44,000 bases of DNA from Desulfobacterales bacterium (GCA_025454075.1 JALOPD010000029.1:1-44000), one strand, 5' to 3'; shown: positions 13,284 through 23,000, counted from the first letter of the stretch. Numbers and translations: made by a program. Notes: generated by a model not told the origin, from the sequence alone.

Positions 13284-14435
13284 ATGAAGATCTGCTTCTA
13301 CGCGCCCTTCAAACCGCTCGGCCACCGATCGCCCTCCGGAGATGCGGTGACGGCCACCGGCATCTTCCGTTTTCTGGCCGGCCGCGGGCATGAGCTGGTG
13401 CCGGCGAGTTCTCTGCGCTGCCGGTGGATCTTCTGGAAGCCGTGGCTCTGGCTCCGGCTGCTGATGGAACGGCGGCAGGCGGTGCGGCGGTTCACCGCCC
13501 AGCCCTGCGATATCTGGTTCAGCTACCATTCCTATTACAAAGCGCCGGACGTGCTGGGGCCGGCCGCCGCCCGGCGGCTGAGGGTGCCGTACGTCCTGTT
13601 CCAGGGGATTTTTTCCACGAAACGCCGGCGCGACCTGAAAACCCTTCCCGGTTTTCTTCTCAATCGGAAAACGCTGCGATCCGCCCGGCACGTCTTCACC
13701 AACAAAAAGATCGACCTCCTCAATCTCAAGCGTCTGATCCCGGAGGAGCGCATCACGTATGTGGCCCCGGGCCTGCGCCCCGATGAGTTCAGCTTCAGCC
13801 CGGAGGCCCGCGCGCGGTTGCGGGCGGAGTGGGGCGCCGGCGACGACCCTGTCGTGCTCTCGGTGGCCATGTTCCGGCGAGGCGTCAAGGCCGATGGCCT
13901 CGGCTGGGTCATCCGCGCCGGCGGCGACCTGTTGCGGCGCGGACGGCGGTTTTCGCTCGTCATCGTCGGCGACGGCCGGGAGCGGGAGGGGCTCATGAAG
14001 CTCGCCGAGGGTGCGGCCCCCGGGCGGGTGCGTTTTGCAGGTCAGGTGGCCCGGCCGGAGCTTTTCCGGTATTACAGCGCCGCCGATCTCTTCGTGTTCC
14101 CCGGCATCCGGGAGTCCCTGGGGATGGTCTACCTGGAGGCCCAGTCCTGCGGCCTGCCGGTGGTGGCGTTCGACAACGCCGGCACCCCGGAGGCGATTCA
14201 GGACGGCCGAACGGGCCTGCTCGTGCCGATGGGCGACGGCCCGTGCTGGGCAGCGGCCATCGACCGCCTGCTGTCGGACCCGGAACTCCGGAGGCAATGG
14301 GGGCAGAACGCCAAGGACTATGTCCGGGAGTTTCACGATCTCGACAAGAACTACGGACGGATGGAGGAGGTGCTGCGCCGGATCGCGGATACGCATGGGG
14401 AGGGTGTCGACCGCAAGGAGGGCATCGATCCGTGA
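13284..14435 (+). CDS. Glycosyltransferase family 4 (GT-B fold)
   Basis: A 383-residue cytoplasmic glycosyltransferase. The N-terminal domain begins MKICFYAPFKPLGHRSPSGD, the acceptor-side Rossmann fold, and the C-terminal nucleotide-sugar domain has FSLVIVGDGREREGLMKLA, VRFAGQVARPELFRYYSAAD, and the E-x7-E motif of retaining GT4 enzymes in ESLGMVYLEAQSCGLPVVA. These enzymes move a sugar from a nucleotide sugar to a growing glycan or lipid. Substrate is not readable. It is the first gene of a tight run (next start overlaps its stop by 3 bp) that also holds a deacetylase and two more glycosyltransferases, so a surface glycan or glycolipid product is likely. Confidence 0.87.
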   Translation: MKICFYAPFKPLGHRSPSGDAVTATGIFRFLAGRGHELVPASSLRCRWIFWKPWLWLRLLMERRQAVRRFTAQPCDIWFSYHSYYKAPDVLGPAAARRLRVPYVLFQGIFSTKRRRDLKTLPGFLLNRKTLRSARHVFTNKKIDLLNLKRLIPEERITYVAPGLRPDEFSFSPEARARLRAEWGAGDDPVVLSVAMFRRGVKADGLGWVIRAGGDLLRRGRRFSLVIVGDGREREGLMKLAEGAAPGRVRFAGQVARPELFRYYSAADLFVFPGIRESLGMVYLEAQSCGLPVVAFDNAGTPEAIQDGRTGLLVPMGDGPCWAAAIDRLLSDPELRRQWGQNAKDYVREFHDLDKNYGRMEEVLRRIADTHGEGVDRKEGIDP

Positions 14436-15076
14436 ACCGTTGCGCCGAGTCGGACCCGCCGCACGACCCTACCGTCACGACCTTCGGAGTGATCCGCCAC
14501 GCCGAGACGGTCTGGAACCGCGAAAAGCGCATCCAGGGCCACCAGGACTCGCCGCTGACACCGGAAGGCGAGATGATGGCGGACCGGTGGGGGCTGACGC
14601 TGCGGGTCTTCCACTGGGACCGCATCCTCGCGAGCGACACCGGTCGAGCGACGGCGACCGCCCGCCGGATCAACACCCGCCTGCAGCTGCCGATGGAGCT
14701 GGATCCCCGGCTGCGGGAGCTGGACTGGGGGCGCTGGACGACCAAGACCCTGGCCCAGCTCCGGCAGGAGGAGGGCGACCTGCTGGCGATCCAGGAACGC
14801 GCCGGCTGGGACTTCCAGCCGCCGCAGGGCGAATCACGCCGCGGCCAGCTCGCTCGATGCCGCCGGACGCTGCTGGAGTTCGCCGACCGGTATCCGGGGG
14901 ATTCGATCCTGGTGGTGACCCACGGAGGGGTCATCAAATGCCTGGCCAACAGCCTGCCCGACAGCGGGCCGCCGGCGGCCGACGAGATCGGCGCGTCCTC
15001 CTACCGGCTGCTCTGGCTGGCCGCCGCCGCCGGCCGGCTCTCTCCGGGCGGGCGCAACGCCCTGGTGCTGCCGTGA
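14432..15076 (+). CDS. Histidine phosphatase superfamily protein (phosphoglycerate mutase-like)
   Basis: A 214-residue protein with the histidine-phosphatase signature IRHAETVWNREKRIQGHQDS (the His of RHAE is phosphorylated during catalysis), SDTGRATATARRI, the acidic LRELDWGRWTTKTL, and a second catalytic His in LVVTHGGVIKCL. Enzymes of this type dephosphorylate sugars, nucleotides or cofactors; in glycan clusters they often act on sugar phosphates, as in the alpha-ribazole or heptose phosphate pathways, but which one is unknown. GTG at 14432 overlaps the previous TGA (GTGA) and has AAGGAGGG nine bases upstream, so the two are translationally coupled. Confidence 0.85.
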   Translation: MNRCAESDPPHDPTVTTFGVIRHAETVWNREKRIQGHQDSPLTPEGEMMADRWGLTLRVFHWDRILASDTGRATATARRINTRLQLPMELDPRLRELDWGRWTTKTLAQLRQEEGDLLAIQERAGWDFQPPQGESRRGQLARCRRTLLEFADRYPGDSILVVTHGGVIKCLANSLPDSGPPAADEIGASSYRLLWLAAAAGRLSPGGRNALVLP

Positions 15077-15110
15077 GCCGGCCGATGCTGCCGCCCCGGG
15101 AGGCGTCGCC

Positions 15111-15869
15111 ATGGACGTGCTGATGATTCATGACGTCCGAAAGGAGTACTTCGACCTGCCCCTGGAGCGGTACCGGCTCACCTTCGACGACGGCCTGTAT
15201 TCCCAGTATTACTACTATCCCCTGCTGCGGAGCCTTCCCGAGCCCCTCACGTTTTTCATCACCACCGCGCTGATCCGCGAGGGGCCGGCCCGGCCGCACT
15301 TCACGGGGCGCTTCCTCGATCACATGAAAACCGGCGTCTACTCCTTCCGGGCCCACATCGAGAAGGACCTCGAGGGCTTCATGACGCTGGAGGAGGTTCG
15401 TTTCCTGGCGGAGCAGCCCAACGTGCGCCTCGGCGCCCACAGCCACTTTCACGACCTGGTCCTCACCGATGTGCACCCCCGCAAGCCCAAGCCCGTCAGC
15501 CCCTGGAAGTCCGCCCGGTTCAAGGACGTGCCCGAGCCGCTGCGCCGGGGGCTCAGCATCCGCTCGCGTCTGGCGTTTCGAGGGTTTGAATTCCGCCAGG
15601 GGCGCCTGGTACCGCGGTCGCAACGCGACTGGCTGGACGACATCCGGCGCGACACCGAGCTGTGCCTGGGCTGGTTTGAAACGCATCTCGGCCGGACCCC
15701 GAACGCCTACTGTTTCCCGTTCAACGAATACTCGCCCCCGTTGATCGAGGTGCTGCGGTCCTGCGGCTTCCAGGAATTCTACGCCTCCCGGTCGCCGAAG
15801 GACCCCGGCATCATCGGCCGGATGGACATCGACTCCCTGCCGGCGGCGCGCGCCCCGCGGACAAAATAA
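15111..15869 (+). CDS. Polysaccharide deacetylase (NodB-homology domain)
   Basis: 252 residues with NodB motifs: MIHDVRKEYFD, the first metal and catalytic motif RLTFDDGLYSQYYYYPLL (Asp-Asp pair), the metal-binding LGAHSHFHDL (His-x-x-x-His), and a later region with FPFNEYSPPLIEVLRSCGF that corresponds to the barrel's last strands. NodB-type enzymes remove N-acetyl groups from amino sugars in polysaccharides such as peptidoglycan, PNAG or lipid-linked intermediates. No signal peptide is visible, so this one would act in the cytoplasm on a lipid-linked or soluble precursor. The ATG at 15111 follows GGGAGGC. It sits 34 bp after the phosphatase in the same operon. Confidence 0.85.
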   Translation: MDVLMIHDVRKEYFDLPLERYRLTFDDGLYSQYYYYPLLRSLPEPLTFFITTALIREGPARPHFTGRFLDHMKTGVYSFRAHIEKDLEGFMTLEEVRFLAEQPNVRLGAHSHFHDLVLTDVHPRKPKPVSPWKSARFKDVPEPLRRGLSIRSRLAFRGFEFRQGRLVPRSQRDWLDDIRRDTELCLGWFETHLGRTPNAYCFPFNEYSPPLIEVLRSCGFQEFYASRSPKDPGIIGRMDIDSLPAARAPRTK

Positions 15870-16005
15870 AAATGCTCCTCCCTGCCCGCCGCCGCCGGCC
15901 CGGATCGGGTGATATTCCTCTTGTGTCCGCGGCGGTTCTTCTTTAAGTTCGAGCCGGACACGATTCCGGTAGCCGTGATTTCCAATTTCTCCGGTGGGGC
16001 CTGGG

Positions 16006-17181
16006 ATGAAGATCGCATTCTACTGCCAGCACGTGCTCGGCGTCGGGCATTTTTTTCGCAGCCTGGAGATCTGCCGGGCCCTGACCCGGCACCAGGTGTT
16101 CCTGATCACCGGCGGCGCCCGCCCGGACGCGGCGCTGGCCTCCCACGTGACCGAGGTCCGATTGCCGGCGCTGGAGATGGACCGCGGGTTCAAGGGGCTG
16201 CGGGCGGCTTCCGGCGCGGACCTCGACGCCACCCGGCGGCGGCGGCGGGAACGCCTGAGCGCTTTTTTTGAAACGGAACGGCCGGATCTGTTTCTCGTCG
16301 AGCTTTACCCCTTCGGGCGCAAGGCCTTCCGGTTCGAGATCGACCCGGTCCTGGATGCCATGGCCGCCGGGCGCCTGCCGCGCTGCGGGGTGGTGTGCAG
16401 CGTGCGGGACATTCTCGTCGAGAAAGAGGCCGCGGAGAAGCACGAGGCCCGCGCCGTGAGCGTGCTCAACCGCTTTTTCGACGCGGTCCTGATTCACGCC
16501 GACCCGCGGCTGGTCCGCCTGGAGGAGACGTTCAGCCGCCTGGATGCGGTGGCCGTCCCCTTGGTCTACACCGGTTTCATCACGCCGGCGCCGGCGGCGG
16601 ACGCCCGTCAACGGCTCCGAACGGCGCTCGGGCTGGCGGCGGCAGACCGGCTGATCGTGGTGAGCGCCGGCGGCGGCAGCGTGGGCATGCCGCTGCTGGC
16701 GGCCGCCGTGCGCGCCGCACGGCATCTGAAGCGAGCGCGGCAGACCCGGCTGCAGGTGTTCACCGGGCCCTTTCTGCCGGAGCGCGATTTCGAGCAGCTG
16801 TCGCATGCGGCCGGCGAGGGGGCTTCCGTGGCGAGGTTCACACCGGATTTTGTATCGTATCTGGCCGCGGCCGACCTCTCGGTCAGCATGGCCGGCTACA
16901 ACACCGTCATGAACCTGCTGGCCGCCCGGGCCCCTGCGCTGGTGTGGCCGTTCGCTCAGAACCGCGAGCAGCGGCTGCGCTCCGAACGCCTGGAAGCGCT
17001 GGGGGCCTTGCAACTGCTGCAGGACGCGGACCTCGAACCGGTGCGTTTGGCAGCCCTCATGGACCGGCGGCTCGATCAAGCCGGGCGACCGGAGGTCGGC
17101 CTCAACCTGGATGGCGCCCGGGCCGCCGCGCGCTGGATCGACGCCTGGCAGCCGACGGACGGCGGAGGAGGCGCACCGTGA
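16006..17181 (+). CDS. MurG-like (GT28-type) glycosyltransferase, first of two paralogues
   Basis: A 391-residue GT-B protein starting MKIAFYCQHVLGVGHFFRSL, the glycine-rich N-terminal motif of the COG4671/MurG-like transferases, with VELYPFGRKAFRFEIDPVL, SVRDILVEKE, the phosphate loop VVSAGGGSVGMPLL, and the donor-site segment AADLSVSMAGYNTVMNLLA near the end. It would transfer a sugar from a nucleotide donor to a lipid or polymer acceptor at the inner leaflet. The ATG at 16006 is preferred over 15994 because the family motif starts there. The next gene is a close paralogue overlapping by 4 bp. A moderate promoter candidate (TTGTGT 15921, TAAGTT 15944, 17-bp spacer) lies upstream. Confidence 0.83.
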   Translation: MKIAFYCQHVLGVGHFFRSLEICRALTRHQVFLITGGARPDAALASHVTEVRLPALEMDRGFKGLRAASGADLDATRRRRRERLSAFFETERPDLFLVELYPFGRKAFRFEIDPVLDAMAAGRLPRCGVVCSVRDILVEKEAAEKHEARAVSVLNRFFDAVLIHADPRLVRLEETFSRLDAVAVPLVYTGFITPAPAADARQRLRTALGLAAADRLIVVSAGGGSVGMPLLAAAVRAARHLKRARQTRLQVFTGPFLPERDFEQLSHAAGEGASVARFTPDFVSYLAAADLSVSMAGYNTVMNLLAARAPALVWPFAQNREQRLRSERLEALGALQLLQDADLEPVRLAALMDRRLDQAGRPEVGLNLDGARAAARWIDAWQPTDGGGGAP

Positions 17182-18341
17182 CCATCGTCTTGTATTGCCA
17201 ATATGTGTGGGGAATGGGCCATCTCTTTCGCAGCCTTGAGCTGGCGCGGGCCCTCTCCGGGCACCGCGTCGTTCTGGTGGCCGGCGGCCAGGAGGTCGCC
17301 CTGGACCTGCCCGGGCATGTCGAACTGGTGCGTCTGCCCGCCCTCTTCATGGATGAGCATTTCACCACCCTGATCCCCGGGGTCGCCGGCCGGTCCGTCG
17401 AGGCCATTCAGCGGCAGCGCCGGGAGGCGCTCGCAGCGCTTTTCGAGCGGTCCCGGCCGGAGATCTTCATCGTCGAGCTCTACCCCTTCGGCCGCACCGC
17501 GTTCGGCTTCGAGCTGGAGCCGCTGCTGGCGGCGACCCGCGGCCGGGTGCGCACCGTGTGCAGCCTCCGCGACGTGCTCGTGGAGAAGCGCGATGCACCG
17601 GCCTATGAAGCGCGCGTGGTGGAGGCCCTCAACCGGTGGTTCGACCTGCTGCTGATCCACTCCGACGAGCGCCTGCTGCCGCTCGATGACACCTTCAGCC
17701 GGGTCGGGGATATCCGGGTGCCGAAGGTCTACACGGGGTTTGTGGCCCCGCGGCCGGACCCGGATAAAGGTCGAGAGCTGCGCCGCGACCTCGGCCTTGC
17801 GCCCGGGCAGAAGCTCGTGGTGGCCAGCAGCGGCGGCGGCCGAGCCGGCTACCGCCTGCTGAAGCCCGTGCTGGCGGCCTGCCGCCGGCTGCAGAGCCGC
17901 CTTGGTGTGCGGCTCGCTCTCTTCACCGGCCCGTTCATGGCCGACGCGGAGTTCAACGACCTGCAGGCCGAGGCGGGCGAGGGCCTCGTCGTCCAACGCT
18001 TCACCCCCCGCTTCCTGGACTACCTGAGCGCTGCGGATCTTTCCATCAGCCTCGCCGGCTACAACACCTGCATGAATCTTCTGGCGACGGGGGTGCCGGC
18101 GCTGGTGTTGCCCTACGCCCGCCAGCGGGAGCAGCCCCTGAGGGTCGAAAGGCTCAAACCTTGCCTGCCGTTGATGATTCTGAGCGAGGAGGACCTCGCG
18201 CCGGAGCGCCTGGCCTCGGCCATCGAAAGCGGCCTGCAGCTGAAGCCCCGCCCCGGCCCCCCGCCGGTGGATCTCGACGGAGCCGCCCGGACGGCCCGTT
18301 GCCTGGATAATTGGCCGCACGGCCATGCGCCTTCGGCCTGA
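17178..18341 (+). CDS. MurG-like (GT28-type) glycosyltransferase, second paralogue
   Basis: 387 residues, parallel in every motif to its upstream neighbour: VLYCQYVWGMGHLFRSLELA, IVELYPFGRTAFGFELEPLL, CSLRDVLVEK, VVASSGGGRAGYRLL, RFLDYLSAADLSISLAGYNT. The pair plainly arose by tandem duplication, followed by substantial divergence, suggesting two consecutive sugar additions in one pathway or a heterodimer. Translation starts at GTG 17178 within the stop codon of the first copy, with GGAGGAG six bases before it, so they are co-translated. The reading frame is intact to its TGA. Substrate unknown. Confidence 0.83.
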   Translation: MTIVLYCQYVWGMGHLFRSLELARALSGHRVVLVAGGQEVALDLPGHVELVRLPALFMDEHFTTLIPGVAGRSVEAIQRQRREALAALFERSRPEIFIVELYPFGRTAFGFELEPLLAATRGRVRTVCSLRDVLVEKRDAPAYEARVVEALNRWFDLLLIHSDERLLPLDDTFSRVGDIRVPKVYTGFVAPRPDPDKGRELRRDLGLAPGQKLVVASSGGGRAGYRLLKPVLAACRRLQSRLGVRLALFTGPFMADAEFNDLQAEAGEGLVVQRFTPRFLDYLSAADLSISLAGYNTCMNLLATGVPALVLPYARQREQPLRVERLKPCLPLMILSEEDLAPERLASAIESGLQLKPRPGPPPVDLDGAARTARCLDNWPHGHAPSA

Positions 18342-18378
18342 GAGGGGTTCGCCTCCGCGGCAGGCAAGGGCTTTTTTC

Positions 18379-18397
18379 AGGAATCATTATCATTTAC
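18379..18397. promoter_or_regulatory. Fur-box-like site upstream of the transporter operon
   Basis: Read on the minus strand the site matches the 19-bp Fur consensus at about 13 positions and has the hexamers GTAAAT and GATAAT in tandem. It overlaps a weak -35/-10 pair (TTTACT 18393, TATCCA 18416, 17-bp spacer) in a short AT-rich island in a GC-rich intergenic gap. If real, the operon starting at 18531 would be iron-responsive. Confidence 0.4.
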
Positions 18398-18530
18398 TCG
18401 AAATAGTGCTTGTGATATCCAATTTTTGCCCGCCCGCATGGGCGCCCCGCAGCATTTGCGCGGACTCGAACGGCCGGCGGGCGCTGCCGGGGTCGGATGC
18501 CCGGAAGGCGATGAGCGAAAGGGTCAGTGG

Positions 18531-19226
18531 ATGAAAGAGCGGATTTTCGCCGATTTCCCCGACCGGACGACCCGCGTGCAGCGGCTGGTCAAGCTGCCGT
18601 TCGGCAAATCGGTGGACATCGCCTACAAGAGCATCAAGGTCCGCTTTTTCCGCTCCCTGATCACCACCCTCAGCCTGGTCCTGGCCGTGTCGTTTCTGAG
18701 TTACACCGACGTCAGCAACGATATCGCCAACGGCATGCTGGCCGGCCGCAACCCGGAGATGCGCCAGGCCCTCATCCGAGCAGGGTTCGACCTGGACCCG
18801 GGCACCACCAACGTGGCGGCCAGCCCCAAGCAGCGCTGGATCATCCTTCTCTCGCTGCTTGTGTGCACGGTGGGCATCGTCAACGCCCAGCTCATGGCCG
18901 TCACGGAGCGCTTTCGTGAAATCGGCACCATGAAATGCCTGGGGGCGCTCGACCGATTTGTACTGAGGCTCTTCATCCTGGAAGCCGGCATGCAGGGCCT
19001 GGCGGGGTCCGTTGCCGGGTCGCTCGCCGGCGCGGCCCTGGCGCTGGCCGGCGGGGTGATCCGGTATGGAACCACGGCCGTGAGCCAGGCCGCCGCGGGC
19101 GATGTGGCGGCTTCGATCGGCCTTTCAACGGCCATCGGCATCGGGCTGAGCCTGCTGGGGGTATCCTACCCGGCCCTGGTGGCGGCCAGGATGCAGCCGG
19201 TCGAGGCCATGCGGGTGGAGCAATAA
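18531..19226 (+). CDS. Compact FtsX/LolE-type ABC transporter permease subunit
   Basis: 231 residues with four predicted membrane segments: one after FGKSVDIAYKSIKVRFFRSL, one at WIILLSLLVCTVGIVNAQLM, then two in the C-terminal half. The cytoplasmic loop VTERFREIGTMKCLGALDRF is the hallmark coupling segment of FtsX-family permeases, and the end (YPALVAARMQPVEAMRVEQ) is the usual FtsX terminus. Only about 40 residues separate the first two membrane segments, so the large periplasmic domain of MacB or LolE is missing. It probably pairs with the FtsX domain of the 1665-residue protein two genes downstream, with the ATPase between them. The ATG at 18531 has AAAGGGT seven bases upstream. Confidence 0.82.
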   Translation: MKERIFADFPDRTTRVQRLVKLPFGKSVDIAYKSIKVRFFRSLITTLSLVLAVSFLSYTDVSNDIANGMLAGRNPEMRQALIRAGFDLDPGTTNVAASPKQRWIILLSLLVCTVGIVNAQLMAVTERFREIGTMKCLGALDRFVLRLFILEAGMQGLAGSVAGSLAGAALALAGGVIRYGTTAVSQAAAGDVAASIGLSTAIGIGLSLLGVSYPALVAARMQPVEAMRVEQ

Positions 19227-19231
19227 TGGCC

Positions 19232-19262
19232 ATTTCAAATTTCAAATTTCAAATTTCAAATT
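19232..19262. repeat. Four tandem copies of a 7-bp AT-rich unit
   Basis: ATTTCAA is repeated four times (19232-19259) plus ATT, filling the gap between the permease and ATPase genes. Similar TTTCAAA-like words occur in the AT-rich gap at 43901-43935. It could alter spacing or mRNA structure between co-transcribed genes. Confidence 0.8.
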
Positions 19263-19273
19263 GAGCTACTGTC

Positions 19274-20011
19274 ATGCCCGAAATCAGCCACGTCGTGCGG
19301 GTGTCCAGCGTCACCAAGAACTTCAAATTGGGAAAGATCGAGGTCCAGGTGCTGAAGGGCGTCGACCTGCAGATCGACCGGGGCGAGTACGTCTCCATCA
19401 TGGGGCCGTCGGGCTCCGGCAAGAGCACGCTCTTCAATATGATCGGCGGGCTCGACAAGCCCACCTCCGGCAAGGTGTTCATCGACGAGGTCGACATCGC
19501 CCAGCTCGACGCCTACGAGCTGGCCTGGCTGCGGTGCCGCAAGATCGGGTACATCTTCCAAACCTTCAACATCATCCAGGTCATGACCGCCCTGGAGAAT
19601 GTCACGTTGCCGATGATCTTCGCCGGTGTGAACAACGACGCCGCCGTGCAGAAAGGGATGAAGCTCCTGGAGCAGGTGGGGCTGGCCGATCGCCACAGCC
19701 ACAAGCCCTTCGAGCTGTCCGGCGGCCAGCAGCAGCGGGTGGCGATCGCGCGGGCCCTGGCAAACGACCCGGCCATCATCCTGGCGGACGAACCCACCGG
19801 GAACCTCGACCTGACGACGGGCGAGGAGATCATCGCCCTTCTGAAACGCTTGAGCCAGCAGCGTGGGGTCACGGTTATTTCCGCCACCCACGATTTCAAG
19901 ATGCTGAACGTCTCCGACCGGGTGGTGTGGATCCGCGACGGGCGGGTCGATAAAATAGAGAACCGGGAGGAGCTTTCGATCTCCATCGGACGGATAGGGA
20001 CGCGCGAGTGA
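19274..20011 (+). CDS. LolD/MacB-type ABC transporter ATPase
   Basis: A 245-residue nucleotide-binding subunit with every catalytic motif: Walker [11 protein letters not shown]-loop YIFQTFNIIQVMTALENV, signature [15 protein letters not shown], Walker B IILADEPTGNLD and H-loop ATHD. The DEPTGNLD ending places it in the LolD/MacB/FtsE group, which drives mechanotransmission rather than ordinary import: lipoprotein release, efflux, or peptidoglycan hydrolase activation. It sits between the compact permease and the giant FtsX fusion, whose start overlaps this stop by 4 bp. The ribosome site before the ATG is weak and the preceding gap is a 7-bp tandem repeat. Confidence 0.9.
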   Translation: MPEISHVVRVSSVTKNFKLGKIEVQVLKGVDLQIDRGEYVSIMGPSGSGKSTLFNMIGGLDKPTSGKVFIDEVDIAQLDAYELAWLRCRKIGYIFQTFNIIQVMTALENVTLPMIFAGVNNDAAVQKGMKLLEQVGLADRHSHKPFELSGGQQQRVAIARALANDPAIILADEPTGNLDLTTGEEIIALLKRLSQQRGVTVISATHDFKMLNVSDRVVWIRDGRVDKIENREELSISIGRIGTRE

Positions 20012-23000
20012 GTTCCGGATTCGGCATCATACGGCCGCACCCGACGACGGCCATCGGCCCCGCGGTTCTGGGGTGCGTGCGGACGGCCGCCGTGGTGCTG
20101 CTGTGCGCCGGTTTCATCGCGGCGGCGCCCCACGCCGCCGCCTCGGACGCCGGCACGCGCGTGGCGCAGACCCTCCGCACCCTGGCCGCTTTCGGCGACC
20201 GCAGCACGGGGGCCCCGGGCAACGAAAAGGCCGCCGCTTTCCTCCGGGAGGAACTCGAGCGGCTGGAGATCGGGGCCGTCCAGTCCCAACCGTTTGCCGT
20301 TCCCGTCATCCGCTGCGGAGAGAGCGTGCTCAGCATTCCGTCCCGGCGGATCACCGTCCCGCTTCAACCCATCGCCGGCAACGCCATCAGCCCCCCGGCG
20401 GTGGCCGCCCCCGGTCTGACCGGCCCGCTGGTCTATGTCGGTAGCGGCGAACTTGCCTCACTGAACGGCAAGCGGGTCGACGGCGCGGTTCTGTTGATGG
20501 AGCTCGACTCCTCCCGGAACTGGCTCGATGCGGCCGACTTGGGAGCCCGTGCGGTGATCTACGTGGACCGAGGACAGTCGCCGCGGTTCCTTTTCGAAGA
20601 CAAGTTCGAGCTGTCCCCCATCCAGTTCCCGCGTTTCTGGTTGCCGGCCGCGGAGCTGCACCGGATCTTCGGCGATGTCGGGTCGGCGCCGGCCGGCTGG
20701 TTGGCCGACGAGGTCCAGCTGCGCTCCGAGGCGCAATGGCAGAACGTTATTGCCGAAAACATTTACTGCCTCATTGCCGGGTCCCACGCCGAGCGGCGCA
20801 AAGAAGTGCTCCTGGTCGAAACCTTTTACGACAGCACGGCCCACGTGGCCGATGCCTCCCCCGGCGCCGATGAGGCCCTGGGGGCGGCGACCCTGCTCGA
20901 GCTGGCACGGTTTTTCAAAGAAAATCCGCCCGAAAGATCCGTTCTGCTGGCGGCCACCTCCGGCCACGCGCAGTCGCAGGCCGGATGGCGGGAGTTCGTG
21001 TGGAGCCTTTCGGCGCGTTCCAAGGACCTGCGCGACGCAAGAAACGAGCTGCGGCGCCTGGTGAAGAAAACCCGGCTGACGGTCCGGGCGCTCAAGGATT
21101 TCCGTTTGGATGCGGCCGGCGCCACGGGCAGGGCGCCGGCGGCCGACGCCGGCGCCGCCGAGAACACGGCCGGGGAGGAAGCCGGCGGCGACGACCCCGC
21201 CGCCCTGCTCAAAGCGGCCCTGGAGGATCGTCTCAAGACCGACGCCGACGAGGTGTCCCGCCGGCTCATGCAGCTGCGCCTGGCGGAGCGTGACCGCGAT
21301 GTCACGCGCATCCAGGCGCTCACCGCCGAGCGGCAGGCGCTGCGGCGCCTGACATGGCGCGCCTCTTACGAAGGGCTCTCCGACGAGGAGCGGCGCCTGC
21401 TGCAGCGGGCGGCGATCCAGGCCCGCAAGGACCAGGAATCGGCACTGGCCGACGCGCGGGTCCAGCTGCGCCTGGTGGACAGCGCCGGCACCCTGCGTGG
21501 CGCCCTGCAGGATTTTGAGATCGCCGCCTCCGTCTCCCTGCATCTGTCCAGCCACGGGGACGGCTTCGGCGCGTTCAACTACGGCTGGCTCTACCCGCTG
21601 CGGCCCAGGATCAACCGGGTCCCCGCCTATGCCGCGCTCGATCAGGCCCTCCGGGAGGGGGCGCCGGCCGCCGCGCAGGCGTCCGGCGTGAACGGTATTT
21701 TCAAGGACACCCTGCGCCCCAGCCGGTTGAGGTCCTGGCAGAGCCACTTGGTCGATCAGCCGGCCCTGGGCGGGGAGGTCGCTGCGCTGGCGGGCTACCA
21801 CGGCATCACCCTCGCTACCACCGGCGACGCCCGCGCGGCGTGGGGGACCCCGGAGGACGCCCCGGAGCGGGTGGACATCGGCTATGCAGCGAAGCAGAGC
21901 GCCGGTGTCTGTGGGTTGATCGGCCACCTGTCCCGGGCGCCGAGGCTGCACGAGGAAGACGCCCCGCGCAACGGGTTTTCGACGGTCAGCGGCCGGGCGA
22001 AATTTCTGCGCCACGGCGAGCTGTTTGCCGACAAGCCGGCGCCGGGGACGGTCCTGCTCTGCTACCAGGGGCTTTCGCGCTTTCACACCATGGTGGACAC
22101 CCAGGGGCGCTTCAGCCTCAAGGGCGTGGCGGACAAGACCCACAGCTTCCACAAGGTGGTGATCGAGGGCTATCGCTTCGACGAGCGCACCGGTCAGCCC
22201 CTCTGGACCATCGACAAGAAGCTCACCGGCAAGGACGCCTACCGCGTGAAGATGAACCGGCGCTTCATGGAGACCGATCTTGTCATGTTCGCCGGGGACG
22301 GGATCACGCTGTTCAACCTGCTCGAGCCCCGCACCTTTCGGCATCTGACCAAGGCGGACGTTCTGGACGGACGCCGCGAAGCGGAGCCGCTGCACTGGTT
22401 CATGAGCCGGCTCGACACCTGGTCCTCGATCATCACCACCGTTTTTCTGGAACCCGGCACCCCGCTCAAGATGAGCTTGTCCGACACGGTGCTCCGACGC
22501 AAATTCGTCTTGATCAATGCGAGCGAGGAGTGGCCGATCGGTATCGGGTACCGGGTGGAGGAGTTCCCCCGGCTGCACCGCACCACCTACCGGGTGGCGC
22601 GGGACATGTGGGCACTGCTGACGCCGCGCATCGCCAATCTGGAGGTGAGCGGCATCTTCAACGAGCGCATCCGCCGGCTCGAAGAGGAGGGGCGGGAGGC
22701 CCTGAAGACGGCGGATGCGGCGCTTGCGGCGGAGAACTACGACCGGTTCTCGGAGGCCAGCGCCCGGTCCTGGGCCCTGGCCATCCGGGTTTACGACGAT
22801 GTGGAGAAGACCCAAAAAGATGTGCTCTACGGCGTGCTTTTCTACATCGCCCTCTTTGTGCCGTTCGCCTTTTGCCTGGAGCGCCTGCTGTTCTCCTATG
22901 CGAACATCTACCGACGCATCGTCGCTTTCAGCGTCATCCTGCTGGTGCTGATCGTCCTCATCTACAACGTGCATCCGGCGTTCCAGCTGGCCTACAGCCC

